This document shows positions 1 to 11,174 of a stretch of DNA of 64,000 nucleotides, piece after piece. Every line of letters begins with the position of its first letter. Positions within the stretch are counted from its first letter, which is position 1. The DNA comes from Notamacropus eugenii (lineage: Eukaryota > Chordata > Mammalia > Diprotodontia > Macropodidae). The translations under genes and the position numbers were made by a program. Location of the stretch: NCBI RefSeq assembly GCF_028372415.1, contig NC_092875.1, forward strand, positions 53,384,271-53,448,270, written 5' to 3'. Below the pieces are notes generated by a model, which was not told the origin of the DNA, searched no databases, and saw nothing but the letters and a program-made list of their open reading frames with translations.

Positions 1-318
1 AATAGCTAACTCAGTATGGTTGAGGTCCAAGGCACAATGACATTCTGTGACTATGGGGGTGCCAGAGAGTGCCTGCCCTGCCTACAGCAGTTGAGTTGGG
101 AGGGGGAGGGTGGCAATGCCACCGTGGACATCTCTGGTGTGCAGTGAACAACCAAGGGCAAGGAGAGGGAAGGGGTTGGGCTAGTATCTACTGCGATCTA
201 CCGTACCATGCCCAGAGTGAAGTTTCAGCTGTTGGTCTGACTGGAATGGTGGAGGGAAGATGGGTTGAGACCAGATGCCAAGACCATAAACGCTGCCTTG
301 GCCTAGGCCCTACCATCT

Positions 319-440
319 AAGTTTTACAGAACAAATCCTTTTAAAGGGATTTGTTCTGTGAAGTTTGGATTCAGTCAAAGGGCCACACTTGAGGATCTAG
401 AGGGCATGTGGTCTCCAGGCCAAAGGTTCCCCACCCCTGT
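319..440. mobile_element. short hAT-like nonautonomous DNA element with central palindrome
   Basis: A hairpin (arms 326-338 and 347-359, acagaacaaatcc and its complement) is followed by text ending ggttccccacccctg, a hAT-style terminus. The same text recurs at 13114-13243. The left terminus is not preserved. Family assignment is by pattern only. Confidence 0.5.
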
Positions 441-499
441 TCTAGGGTATCCCAGGCAGGAAGAATAAACTCAGCTGTTTGAATGGGCCAATTCACTGA

Positions 500-625
500 G
501 AGGCAGGATTGGAAGAGTGGCTTAGTGGAAAGAATGCTGGACTTGGGGGCCCAATAGGCTCCTGTTGGATTCCACATCTGATGCTTGCCTTGTGTGCTCT
601 TAAACAAATCTCATCAGCCTTCATC
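500..625 (+). repeat. CORE-SINE (MIR-like) fragment
   Basis: The text agtggcttagtggaaagaat, then 'gctggacttggg', resembles the tRNA-like head of MIR-class SINEs, followed by a decayed CORE region. Confidence 0.45.
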
Positions 626-2384
626 ACCCAGGGATGGGCCAGAAGTAGCAGAACTCCCAGGAGGCTCTCCACACTTCCTTGGGCACCTGATGGAGGTGCT
701 CAGCTGGAAAATGGAGGTATTAATCCGCACACGACCTCCCTCACTGGATGACTGCAAAGCTTGGTGTCCTATAGTAGTGGGAGAACAGGCATGGACCGAG
801 AGAGGCATCCCTGCTGAACTAAGGATGAGTGGATATGGGGGACATGAAGTCTGAGTAAAGGATTTGAGAGGAAATGCAGTACCTGGGCCTGCCTCCTTTG
901 AGTGGACAGATACAAGGTGGGGAAAGCAGGCCCCGGCAGTTAGCTGAGACTTCCCTGACTGGACTGGGGCTGAGTGGACAACCAGAACCTCAGAAAGAAA
1001 GGAGGAAACAACAGTGCAGGAAGCAGTGATTGGGACAGGGTATGTGGCAAGAAATGTTCATTTTGTACCTGCTTGAAAACCAATCAACATTTTGTAGACT
1101 GTTTACTATATATTTAGGTAAAAGAGAATATATTCATGGCCCATTTTCCAATCATGATACCATTCAATATTCTATTTGATGAAATGAGGGTGAGAAGAAA
1201 TGGAAAAAAAACCCCTCAGAATTGAGAAAGAAGTTTGTGCTTCTGTGAAGAGGCTGGCTGATTTTAAGTTAAAAACATCAAAATTCCTTGTTTAATTGGG
1301 GTATTAACCGAAGCATATTAATTTGGTGTTAACACAGTGAGCACAGTTAACACTGGATGATCATCAGAGGAGCAAAGGTGGGAGCCTGGGTCAATCGCTA
1401 CTGCAACTATTTTTTGAGAAAGCACATCTTTGCATTAATTAGACAAAGTAAACAGTTTCATTTCAAAATTAAATGACAAAATATGAATGACTTAACAGTT
1501 TTTACAACCACTTGTAAATCATGCTGAGAATTTCTTAATTACTTGTAATTTAATTTTGTTTTTATTAGCTTTTAAAATTATATTTTGAAAATAAAAACCA
1601 GTATCCAGAGCCCTGCCTTATAGTCCTTCTGAACGTAAGTTATAAGTTTTTGAGACTGATAAACTGTATCCATCAGCAACCAAACCAGAAGGCTGAGGCA
1701 AAAACCCAACCTTCACTACAACAGCTAACTAAAAACTAAGGTATCAAAGGAATGATAGTGTTGAGGGTGGTAAAAACTGGGGTGTTCTGCTGTTGGATTA
1801 CCTCACACACACCACGCAAAGAGGAGAGGAGGAGAGGAAGATGTCCATGCACATTAGACATACTCAACAAGTATTTGCTAAATAAGCAAATGAATACTTT
1901 TTTTAAAAATCACACTTAAATCATACTTTGAGAGTTTAAAAAGTGCTTTTCCCAGAACAAGCCTGACTGCTCAAGAACTCCCAAGACTTGTCTGCCTGAA
2001 GTCTTTTTCAAACACATATACAACTCTTCAAACCCAGAGAGGAAATGGGGTTCAACAGAGCAGATATTCTGAGTCTGAAGAACTCTGGAACCTCTTTAAA
2101 TTCCTACCTAGTACAAATGCTTCGGTACTTGTTCAGATCAGGTATTGAGAACAGGGGCTCAAATAAACCCAGAGTCACAGAACTGCCTAGAAACCTAGGA
2201 TAAAATATCAAAGGAACTTTAGAAATAATAAACATAGCTTCATTTCCTAGGAACTCATCTTTTTTCTCTCCTCTCACTTTCATCATACCCACCCATCCAC
2301 CCAAACCCACACACAGCCCTCATCCTGAGTATGCAGTGTAGGCTCTACCCTCAGGCAGGTCCCCTGCAAAGAGTGTGCCAGTGC
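626..2384. other. SNAPC2 3' flank, nothing identified
   Basis: No gene or confidently named repeat. The stretch 1040-1620 is AT-rich. The 3' UTR of SNAPC2 probably occupies part of the right side; an AATAAA on the minus strand lies at 1566-1561. Confidence 0.5.
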
Positions 2385-2734
2385 TCACTGCCCAGGAGTT
2401 GGAGCCTGAGACAGTAGCTCCAAGGGAACCATGAATGGGTTCAGGGGACAGAACTCCAGATCCTGCCACAGTTGGTGTTGAGCAGGCCCAGAAGTAGCAG
2501 GCCTCTCAGGAGTAGGGCTCTTGGCACTTCCTGGGGCATTGCTGGGGGAGCTGCTTACTTCACTGTCTTCCACCAAGTGGTCTTTGCCAGGATCCCTGGG
2601 GTTTGGGTCCAAGACTGCTTGAGGGCGTACCAGTTTTCTGTAGGAACTAGCCATGTGGGTCTGTAGCCTTTCACAGGGCAGGCGACTGATCTCCTCAGGG
2701 AGGGACATGAGCAGATCAAGCAGGACGGCCGACT
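2385..2734 (-). CDS. SNAPC2: SNAPC2 coding exon 5 (terminal)
   Basis: Completes codon 234 and encodes the C-terminal 115 residues: [14 protein letters not shown], a Ser/Pro-rich linker, and [21 protein letters not shown], then TGA at 2387-2385. The acceptor is TTCCTAG. The nearest canonical AATAAA on this strand is about 820 bp downstream (1566-1561), so the 3' UTR is long or uses a variant signal. Confidence 0.92.
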
Positions 2735-5700
2735 CTAGGAATGAAGAAAGGTGAGTGAGTGTGGTGGGCAGTGAAGATGGGACAACTATGCTGAGAGAAC
2801 ACCTGAAAGTTTGCAAAGCACTTTGCAAGGATGACATCATTTAATCCTCCCAGCAGGCCTGGGAGGAAACCAAGGCAAGTAGAGGTTCAATGACCTGCCC
2901 AGTGTCACACAGCTGGTAAGGATCTGAACTTGGGTCTTCTTAACTGTAAGTTTAGCACTTCACTGCCTCCCCCTCCCTGGATCGTAGGATCCCCTCCCCA
3001 GCATCACTGTCCCCACTCACCTCCGGGGGAAAGTTCAAGGCCCTTGCCATTCCGGGATACACTTGACAAATATTTATATATCTTTTCAAAGTCAATGACA
3101 AAGTTTCCATTCTCGGGTGAGCCTGGGTTAGGTTTGGAGGAGTCGGTCTTGGGCTGGGTATCTGAGGTCCCAGACACTCCCACACTGGTCTCTTGGGTGG
3201 GCTCGGAGGCCTGAGGCAGCAGTTCTTCCTGGGAACAAGAGTCTTTGCAGAGAAGCTGTCTCTCGCTGGCTTGGGTCGGCTTCTCTGGAATGGAGTGGAG
3301 CAGACTCACGGGTTCTGTTGCAGCAATGGTCAGGATCTGGGAGGGGCAGACAGAAAACAGGCATGGCATTAAGGGCACACGGCCAGGGGCCTGACACCTG
3401 GAGGACATGGGGACAGCTCAGAGTAGCGCCTCACCAGGAATTCATTCTTCCTCTGGGTCAAGGGCTCTTTGATTTCCCACCTCCTTTATTTTCAGAAATT
3501 GTATTTATTTCTCTTTACAGGCCTTTCTCACCACTCCCAGTAGAAGAAAAACAAAACCACTGTCATTATCATGCATAGTCCAGCTAAAAAAAAACCTCAT
3601 TGGCCAGGCCAAAAAATGGCTGTCCCTCTTTGCTTTTGAAACTCCCCCTCTCTTGAAGGAGGTGTGATGCCAAGGACCTCCACCTTTCTTCTGCCATAGA
3701 CTTCTTTGGCAGTTTGGTGACATCCTCAGATTCCTTCTCACAATCGTGTTTTTAAATCAGTAAAGCAAATTAGAAGTTAGTGAAAATAAAGCTATTCAGT
3801 AATTTAAGCATTTATTAAGCATGTACTATGTGCCAGGGGCTGTGCTAAACCCTGGGGAGACAAAGAGAGGAAACAAACAACACCCTACTCTCAAAGAACC
3901 CAAGGTCTAATGAGGGAGACAGAAAGCAAACAACTCAGTGACAAACAAGCTGGAGACAGGATAAGGTATGAACTATCAGCAGAGGGAAGGGTACCAGCAT
4001 TAAGGGGGATGAGGGAAAGCCCTTTGCAGACATTGGGTCTTAGGAAGCCAGAGAAAGTAGTAGGTGGAGAGAGTGCCATGCATGGCAGACAGCCAGTGAA
4101 CACCCTCACAGTCAGGAGATGGAGAGCCAGTATTGGCAGATCAAAGAGTGCATGGAAGGGAGGGAGGAATGAGAAGGCTGAAGGGCTCTGAAAGCCAAAT
4201 AGGATTTTAGATTTGATCCCAGGGGTAATAGGGAGCCACTGGAGTCTATGGAGTAGGGGGTGTAATTTTTTTTCTCATTAAAGTTCAAAGACTGTCCTGA
4301 AAATTATTCATGGAACTCTTGGGGGTAGGGGAACCTGTCAAGCCTAGTTTAAGATCAACTGCTCTAGCTTTTCCCCAAAAGACAGATGTGTGGACATTGA
4401 CTTCTTAGGAAGACCATTTTGTGACATCCTTTTCCGAAGGTTCATTGTGGCTAAGGTGACGTCTTGGGTTCTTGAAGGCTGCTCTGGTAAGTCTACTAAA
4501 ATGGAAAGTCTTCACGTCTGCTCTGGTGGCAAGTTCTGTGCATCTGTCATTCAAGGCTTAGCAGAGCCAACTGGAAAGCCTTAATCCCAGACAGATGGTC
4601 ATGAGGGGATGAAGTTTTTTGACTCAGAGCTCAAGATGGTCAACTATGATTTGGACAAGCTGTAACAGAGACTGAAGGCTGTGCCTACCCTCATGAAATC
4701 ACAGACATTTGGAAAAGAGAAAAGAGTTTGGGAATTCTAGGGTCCCTGGTACCTGGGAAAAGGCAGTGGTCATCACTTCCTCCAACTGGTTGGTCACCTT
4801 TGTAGCCAGATCTGTCCAAACCTAGAATTGAACACAAGAGTATAATCTGATCACCCATGGTCACCGCTTACCTTATCTTGGCAAGATGTCAACTACCTCC
4901 CTTCTTCCTCACCCAACTCCATCTTGTATCCCTCAAAGACTCTTCTCACACCCAGCCAAGTGCCATAGCTTCACAGGGACCTTGAAGACCACCAGATTCT
5001 AGTCCAATCTCTCATTTTACAGAATAGGAAACTGAGGCACAAAGAGGTTAAAAGATTGGCTGTAGGTCACAGGAGTATTAAGAAGCTGAGCAGGGATCAT
5101 ACACATGGATCCTCTATCTAAATCCAGTGCTCCTGCCATCCTTCCATGTGCCATGCAATAAAACTGGGGGTCTTTTCTCTCAGACCCCATCCCTTGCTTA
5201 TGGTTCCTATCCCCCACATTCTGACTTCTCTGCTATTCTCACCCCATCTTTACCTCAATGGGGGCTGGAATTTCAGCCTTACGAAGCCTCTGTTCCTTCT
5301 GGCAGCAGCGATGCTCCTGCTGAATTACCTCCCGGGCTACACGACGCTTCAACAACTGCAGGAAATCCTGAATCTAGGAAAAAATGGCGAGGGAGGTGGG
5401 AAGTGAAGGAATCAGAAAGGATGCTAATATCCTGAGTTTGTACAAAACTTCACTCAGGGGAGGGCTGAGGGCTGTTCCATTCCCCATGTCCCCCGAGAAC
5501 ATTTCCCCAAACACCCAATAAGTCACAATCCAGGTCATCGAGCACCATTAACCACATAATAATCATAATTGCCAGAATTTATATAGAGCTTTCTGTTTGA
5601 CAAAGCACTTTATGTATGTTAGCTCATTTAACTATGTGCCAAACACTGTGCTAAGCACTGGGGATACAAAGGTAGCCAAAAACTACTCCGGCCCAAAAGG

Positions 5701-8700
5701 AGCTCACAATGTAATCTAAATCAAATGCTGTCTTCTACAGGAAGCCTTCTTTGGCTTCTCCTGGTAGGTTAAGTCCTGGCCCTGAAACGCAGAGAGACCT
5801 TTGTTTGCACCTTTTACTATACTTGCCACATCATAGTGTGTAATTTGTGTTGGTCTTAACCCCCATGAGACTCTGAGTTCCGGGATATGTGTTCTGTATT
5901 AAGAAGACTTATTAATACTCATGCAGAAATCCATCTATTTTCAAGAACTCATTTGATGAAGTGTTTCACCAAAAAAACACTTTCATAAGTGTCTTATGGA
6001 AGAGATGGAGAGATGTGGGCTAGATCAGTGATGTAAAATTCAAAGACAAGGATCCCTGCTGGCTGCACACCGACTTAGAAAACCACATATTAACATTATC
6101 TATGTTCTGTTTTATTTTCTTTATTTTGTTAAATATTTCCCAACTGTTTGACACTTCTGGGCTGGATGATGGTACAATCACATTGATGGAGAACTAGAGA
6201 ATGGCTGGATGTAAAGGGTAAACATGAATGACTTGGTATCATGTTGGAAGGAAGTTTGCAGTGGAATGCATCAGGATCAATATTGGGCCATGTGCTGGTT
6301 AATGTTTTTATCAATACCTTGCCTAAAGGCATAACTGCCATGCTTATCAGCTTTGTAGACACTACAGGTCTGGAGGTGACGGCCAATACATACACTGGAC
6401 ATGAGAATACTGGGGCCAAAATTCAGTGGGGATGAGACAGCATGGCATGGGGTATGGCATGCTGGCTTCAAGTCTTGGCTCTTCCATTTAGCCTGTGCCA
6501 CCTTGGAGAAGTCATTGCCTTCTCCAGCCTTATATTCCTTATCTAGAAAATGAAAGAAGGGGTTGGATATGAGAGGTCATATCCAACTGAGTGGTCCTCT
6601 CCAACTCAAAATCTATGAAATAATGAAATAAAAATTCTTAGAGGTGGGTTTGAAAAAATCAGCTTCACAAGATGGGGCAGGCATCAGGACTGTCTCTGCT
6701 CTAATAACAATGTGAGTTCCGTGAGATGTTTTATTTATATCCCCAACACTTAGCAGAGCTTGGCTCATAGCAGAATTAGTAAGTGCTTTTCCACTAGGTA
6801 GGAAATGTTGTTCCATTGCAAGGCTTGGTAAGATAGTAGTTTGTCTGAAAAGTGTCTGGGGTTTGGGTGATGGACAGAGTCAACAGAAAAGGCAGCCAGA
6901 ATAAAGCTAGAACTGCATTAAGAGAGGCACTGCTTCCAAGAATGAAGAGTGATGGTCCCACTGGACTGTGCCCTGGTCAGACCACTTCTGAAGCACTGTC
7001 CTGAGTCTGGCCACATTTGGGGAAGGAGAGCAATGAGCTAAAGAGCATCTCAAGACAAGTAACCAGTATGGAAAAAGGCCTTGATGCCAGGAAGGAATTA
7101 GGGATGTTCACCATGAAGAAGACAGGGCTTAGTAGGAACATGAGAGACCTTCAGGTACTTGGGAAACAGCTGTCCTGTGGAAGCAGAGCTGGACTCGTTC
7201 TCCTTGGGTCAGAGAGCAGAAAAAGGGGCAATGGCTCAAGGATGCATGGAGGCAAATGGAGGTTCTAGATTAGGAAAGACTTAGCAGGAGTGGGAGCTCT
7301 TTCCAAGGGCAGCCTTGGGAGGTCAGGGGGTCTCTTTCCCATGAGGATTTTGAAGTTGGACCTCCAGTTGCTGGCTACACTGAAGGCCTTCTTCAGACTG
7401 GATGTGGATTATGTGACTACTAAGGGCCCTCTCTTCCAGAAGAATGTAAGGCCCTCCTAAGGGTAGAACCTCTTTTCATTTTTGGATCTCCAGCCTCAAC
7501 TAAGTGTCTAGCACACAGTAGGTATTTAATAAATGCTTTGTGAATTGAATTTCAATTCCAAAAGGCTGTGACTCTGATGCAAATATGTTAATTTCTACAG
7601 AGCCTTGAACTCAAAACGTACTACATAACTGTGTTGAATTACTCGAACTAAATACAGAAAATCCCAATTTTACTTTCTTCCTCCCACCATCCATCTTATC
7701 TTGCCTAAGGAAGGGGAGGAGATCAGCTCTCCTTCCTGAGAGGAGGGATCTTCTCCTTTGTGCTGGACTCATTTTTCTCCCAAAGCTGGATGCCTCTGAC
7801 TTCAGTATAGTAGCCTGTCCTTGGTTCTCTCTCACTACCTCTTTGGGCACCCCCAAGACTCTTCTACCCAGCATATAGTAGGTACTGAATGATAACCCAA
7901 TTCATGCTTTACAAACACCTGTTGTCTTTGTTTCACAGATCTTTACCCTTGCCCAAAGTCTGCTCTTTGTAACCTGAGGACCCAAACCACTAGAAAGTTA
8001 AACCTGGGAGGGCTTACAGAGACCATGAAGTCAAATGTGCTCATTTTAAGTATGGAAAAATTGAAGCACAGAAGAGGGGACTGGCTTACCCAAAGTTACA
8101 AAATCTGGAGCAGGGTGTCAGGACTTACACAAAGTAGTCAGGGCATTAAAGGGCCACATGCTCCCTCAGGTATCACCTGAGCCTCACTTCCATCCAGGAG
8201 ATCCCCTTCATGGTTCCCCCAACCCCCCCCACTCCCTTCCAGGACTTTTCCATCTTAGCCTCAATCTATCTCCACCTTACCATGCCTCCAGGTAGGTTCA
8301 GCTGAGTCTCACCTTTCACAGCACAGATTAACAAGAGGGATGATGATAACACCAATAGAAGCATTATATAGGGCTCTAAGATCTGAAGAGAGCTTTTCAT
8401 GTTATCTTATTTGGCCCTCACCACAACCATGAGTTATAGGTTATTATTCCCCTAATAATGGGGAGGAAACTGAGGCTGGGAGCATGGAAATCACTTGCCC
8501 AAGGTCACAGAGCTAGTTGCTGTCTGAAGCAGAATTTAAAGTCAGGTCTTGCACTCCATCCACTTCCTCATCTAATACTACCCAAGCCCTGGCCACACCC
8601 CTCACCTGAGACTCCAGGCTCTGGCTCAGTCCCCTCACCTCATCCTCTTGCTGACCCCAGAAGCCAAGCTCCTTCTCCTAAGCTTCTCTGGCCGCCTCTC

Positions 8701-10742
8701 CCCTTCTCAGTTAAGATCCCCTCAGATTCCATTCCTCTCCATGTAAACTTGACTCTTGGCCACCTAAATTCTGCCATCCTCTTTACCTCAACTTAGCTTT
8801 TGCCAGCAAAGTCCTCTGCTTCCCTCCAGTCTCACCTCTCATCCCAGCCCTGACCCACCTCTCAAACTTTTCCCTTTTCTCTTCAGCCCTGCTCCAACCT
8901 TCCTCCTCTCTTACCCTTATGAATGTCAATTCCTTGACTCCTCAATTGTCTCCCTTGCACTGTTCACTCTCTCCTTTTTTTTCCATCCTGACCCCTTGTT
9001 AGGCCAATTCAATTCTACACTTGAATCCCTAGCCCCTTTATCATCTCCTCCATTATGCCTTGCCAAAGCTCAGCCTTGGATCACTTCCACCATTCACCAC
9101 CTTCCATACTACAAAATGAAGATGGAGAAAATCACACAATCATTCTGACTAGGTCCACTACAATTTTGTTACACTTCAATTAGACCCTCACTATTGTTGG
9201 GCAAACCATCTATACCTCCCTAATCAACTCAATCTCCTGCTCTCCACAGCAGCTCTTCCAAACCTTCTCATCCCTCCTACTTCCCGCTGCTCTCTCTCCC
9301 CCTCATATTTTACAGAAAAAATTGAGGCCACTCACCATGACCTCCCTCTTCTCTATCTCCTATCCCTCAGGTACCTTCTGCCCCTCTCTACTCCCCCACC
9401 CCTGTCTTCACATAAGGTAGCCTTACACCTTAGCATGGCTAACCCCTACCTGCTCAAGGGGAACCCATTCTATCTCTTGCCCTCCAACATATTATCCCCA
9501 TCTTCTGTCTGACTCTGTTATTTTCAATCTCTCCCACCTACTGGCTCATTCTCTACTGCCTATAAACATGCCTTTGTCAACCCTATCTTGGAAAAAAACC
9601 CTCACTTGATCCTTCCATCCCTGCTAACTATCATCCTCTATCTTTTCTGTCCTCTGTTTCCAAAAGCCATGAGAAGGCTGTCTACAACAGGTGCTTCCAC
9701 TACATTGTCTTCTTAAGCCTTCACAATCCTGCTCATGATCTCACTATTCCACCAGAAGAACGCTTTCCAAAGTAATCAGTGATCTCTTAGTTGCCAAATC
9801 CAATGGTCTTTTCTCAATCCTCATTCTCCTTGAACTCTCTGCAGCCTCTGACACCCAGGATCATTTTTTCTTCCTTGATACCCTCTCCTCTCTAGCTTTT
9901 TGAGGTTCGTGTTCTCCTCCTAACTCCCTGACTTCTCCTTCTCAGGTTCCTTTGCTGAATCCCTCAGGGTTCGGTCCTGGGCCCTCTTCTCTTCTCTCTC
10001 TATAGTATTTCACTAAGTGATCTCATCAACTCCCATAGGTTTAATTATCATCTTTATCCTAATGATTCTCAAGTCTACCTTTCTTGCCCCAACTTTTCTG
10101 CTTAACTCCAGTCTTGTATCTCCAACTGACTTTGAGATAACTCAAACTGGATGTCCAGGGGACATCTGAAACTCAGCATGTCCAAAGCTGAACTCAATGC
10201 CTTTCCCCATAGACCCTCCCCACCTCATACCCCCCCTAAGGCTAGAGAAGGAAACACCACCCTCCCAAATCCTAGGCTTACAACCTACGAGTTAGCCTGG
10301 ACTCCTCACTATCTCTCACCCCTATACACAAGCTGTTCACTTTTCACCTCAGTCCCCCGTCCCTCACGTGCCTGCCAAACTCAACCCCGCCCCTACAGCC
10401 TCGCTCTGGTCTTTGCCCCGCCTCCTCCTTCAGCTTCCCTAGGTTCCTATCCCTCACTTTCCTTTCCTCCAGCCCCGCCCCCAGGCCTCAGCCTCGTTCC
10501 GGCCCAGGCCACGCTCCGCCCCCTTGCCCTCGGCCCCGCCCCCGCACCTCCGTCTCGCTCCGGTGGGGCAGCCGCAGCCTCAGCTCCGCGGCCTCTGGTT
10601 CCCGCTGCCCGTCTCGTGCCTGCAGTAAACGGAGGAGTTGCTGCTTCTCCCGCGGGTTCCAACGCGTGGCCGTGCGGACCCCGGTCGGGGCCAGCCCTCG
10701 GTACCGCGCGGGGGCCGCGCGCTGCCTCACAGGGGGCTTCAT
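2385..10742 (-). CDS. SNAPC2: SNAPC2, snRNA-activating protein complex subunit 2 (five coding exons)
   Basis: SNAPC2 (SNAP45) is a nuclear subunit of SNAPc, the complex that binds the proximal sequence element of RNA polymerase II and III snRNA promoters. Coding exons on the minus strand are 10742-10548, 5373-5254, 4821-4753, 3336-3021 and 2734-2385; they total 1050 bp, 349 residues plus TGA, against about 334 in human. Every intron starts GT and ends AG. Residues 1-65 open [14 protein letters not shown] and contain the Myb/SANT-like stretch [16 protein letters not shown]. Other family landmarks are [59 protein letters not shown] and [13 protein letters not shown] near the C-terminus. The middle (about residues 150-205) is Ser/Pro/Glu-rich and poorly conserved, as in the family. 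The ATG at 10742 matches the known N-terminus; an in-frame upstream ATG at 10796 would add 18 residues and is less likely. Identification rests on remembered human SNAPC2. Confidence 0.95.
2815..2968 (-). repeat. MIR-like CORE-SINE in SNAPC2 intron 4
   Basis: Reads, in antisense, the typical 'gacctgcccagtgtcacacagctggtaag...' block and a Pol III head end. The text 'cactgcctcccc' marks its 5' end. Confidence 0.7.
3021..3336 (-). CDS. SNAPC2: SNAPC2 coding exon 4
   Basis: Encodes residues 129-233 plus the first base of codon 234. It starts [15 protein letters not shown] after the acceptor CCCAG, runs through a low-complexity Ser/Thr/Pro/Glu region, and ends with the conserved [14 protein letters not shown] block and ...LELSPG. 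The donor is G|GTGAGT, and the phase-1 junction makes Glu with exon 5. Confidence 0.92.
3800..4265 (-). repeat. L2 LINE 3' portion in SNAPC2 intron 3
   Basis: Begins with the complement of the L2 3' end (tattaagcatgtactatgtg, then 'ccag', 'ctgtgctaaaccctgggga') and continues through antisense L2 ORF2 text to about 4265. Confidence 0.75.
4753..4821 (-). CDS. SNAPC2: SNAPC2 coding exon 3
   Basis: A 69-bp exon encoding residues 106-128 ([20 protein letters not shown], then FSQ), phase 0 at both ends. The acceptor is TTCTAG|G and the donor CAG|GTACC. It is nearly identical to the human segment EVWTDLAEKITGPLEEAL. Confidence 0.92.
4975..5142 (-). repeat. MIR-like CORE-SINE in SNAPC2 intron 2
   Basis: Antisense CORE text 'attttacagaataggaaactgaggc' in two pieces, then 'agaggttaaaagattggct' and a decayed head region. 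It ends before exon 2. Confidence 0.6.
5254..5373 (-). CDS. SNAPC2: SNAPC2 coding exon 2
   Basis: Encodes residues 66-105 ([18 protein letters not shown]... to ...AEIPAPIE), phase 0 at both ends. The acceptor is a T-rich tract ending CCTAG and the donor is GAG|GTAAAG. It corresponds to the human segment IRVFLQQLKGRVAREAIQ. Confidence 0.92.
5562..5722 (-). repeat. MIR-like 3' piece followed by L2 3' end
   Basis: 'caaagcactttatgtatgtt' is the MIR 3' segment in antisense. From 5625, 'actatgtgccaaacactgtg' plus 'ctaagcactggggata' is the antisense L2 terminus. Confidence 0.6.
5725..5905 (+). repeat. L2 LINE 3' UTR fragment
   Basis: Contains 'tacaggaagccttctttggc' and the 'gagactctgagttccgg' segment of the L2 3' region on the plus strand. 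Confidence 0.55.
6440..6612 (+). repeat. CORE-SINE inserted in CR1/L3 relic
   Basis: Typical order: a 'ttcaagtcttggctcttcca' head, 'cttatctagaaaatgaaaga' CORE, and a 'ctccaactcaaaatctatga' 3' end shared with several other copies in the window. Confidence 0.6.
6718..6800 (+). repeat. L2 3' terminus fragment
   Basis: The text 'tatatccccaacacttagca' followed by 'agagcttggctcatag' resembles the L2 3' end. Confidence 0.5.
7440..7550 (+). repeat. L2 3' terminus
   Basis: 'tagcacacagtaggtattta' followed by 'ataaatgctttgtgaattga' is the L2 3' end on the plus strand. Confidence 0.7.
8000..8112 (-). repeat. CORE-SINE fragment
   Basis: Antisense CORE text 'aaaaattgaagcacagaaga' and 'ctggcttacccaaagttaca'. 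Confidence 0.5.
8325..8575 (-). repeat. MIR-like SINE, nearly full length
   Basis: Antisense order is complete: 3' part 'agatctgaagagagcttttc', then 'aggaaactgaggctgggagc', 'acttgcccaaggtcacagag' and a head ending near 8570. Confidence 0.7.
8575..10345 (+). mobile_element. L2 LINE, long ORF2 relic in SNAPC2 intron 1
   Basis: About 1.77 kb of L2 ORF2 on the plus strand. The RT region includes 'tcttagttgccaaatccaat' (L-V-A-K-S-N-G type) and 'ctctctgcagcctctgacac' (LSAASDT type), then 'cagggttcggtcctgggccc' (GSVLGP). It ends near 10345 without the L2 3' UTR. Many indels show great age. Its translation and layout match the antisense copy at 11175-12790. Confidence 0.75.
10548..10742 (-). CDS. 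SNAPC2: SNAPC2 coding exon 1
   Basis: Encodes residues 1-65 with the Myb/SANT-like segment and ends in phase 0 at ...HRSETE before the donor GAG|GTGCGG. It is strongly GC-rich because it lies in the CpG island. The antisense strand is also open over 197 codons, an effect of base composition. Confidence 0.93.
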
Positions 10743-11008
10743 GATGGCCTGAGCCGGGAGCGGGCGCCTCCGGTCTTTAAAGGCACCAGCAGTCACTTCC
10801 GGGTCCGCCTGCTACGGCGGCCGTCCCAAGCCAGAAAGAGCCGACGAGGAGGCCGTGGCAGCTTCGCTTTTCACCTGAGCCGTTCGATCCGCGTGTGCCC
10901 CGGGGGAGGAGCGGAGGGACGAAGCCAGGTCAGAGCGGAAACAGCCTCCGCTTATTTAAAGGCACGAAAGGAAAGCCGCATCCGGCTGTCCCTTCTCCGA
11001 GTTCTGAG

Positions 11009-11095
11009 ATGAGCGTCGTGACCCATGGCGACGGACAGAAGCCTCCCAAAGGCTTTGAAGCGCCGCCCTCCGCTTCTCCCCCCAGTCAGGGCTCT
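11009..11095 (+). other. possible divergent first coding exon, unidentified
   Basis: Within the CpG island and facing away from SNAPC2, an ATG opens 29 codons (MSVVTHGDGQKPPKGFEAPP, then SASPPSQGS) that run directly into a good donor, TCT|GTAAGG at 11096. The frame is also open upstream to 10895. I do not recognise the peptide, and no matching downstream exon was found, because an L2 relic follows. It may be a noncoding divergent transcript or chance in GC-rich DNA. Confidence 0.2.
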
Positions 11096-11174
11096 GTAAG
11101 GCGGGGGCAGGGCCTCGTCCTCCGCAGGAGCCTGCTGTCTGCTTGGCCTCCCCACCACTCTCCCCAGGGCCTGC

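Larger units (their letters stand above)
6190..7440 (+). mobile_element. CR1/L3-type LINE, RT to 3' end, decayed
   Basis: The frame at 6241-6435 reads [20 protein letters not shown] and FVDTTG, the CR1/L3 reverse-transcriptase block (GSVLGPVLFNIFINDL...FADDT) with a decayed catalytic FADD. The part 7000-7440 matches the typical CR1/L3 C-terminal text ('gatgccaggaaggaattagg', 'ggagtgggagctctttccaa'). The element is interrupted by SINE material at 6440-6612 and an L2-like end at 6718-6800. It lies in SNAPC2 intron 1. Clade by pattern, not search. Confidence 0.65.
10380..11110. promoter_or_regulatory. CpG island and promoter region of SNAPC2
   Basis: This is the most CpG-dense part of the window's left third and contains the SNAPC2 start codon. 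An ETS-type site (CCGGAAGT on the minus strand, 10802-10795) lies about 55 bp upstream of the start codon, a usual place for TATA-less housekeeping promoters. The island is flanked by L2 relics at 8575-10345 and 11175-12790. Exact transcription starts cannot be read from the sequence. Confidence 0.75.

Noticed and set aside
10151-10744. 197-codon plus-strand open frame
   Set aside because: It runs from L2 text into the antisense of SNAPC2 exon 1; it is open because of GC-rich composition and low stop density.
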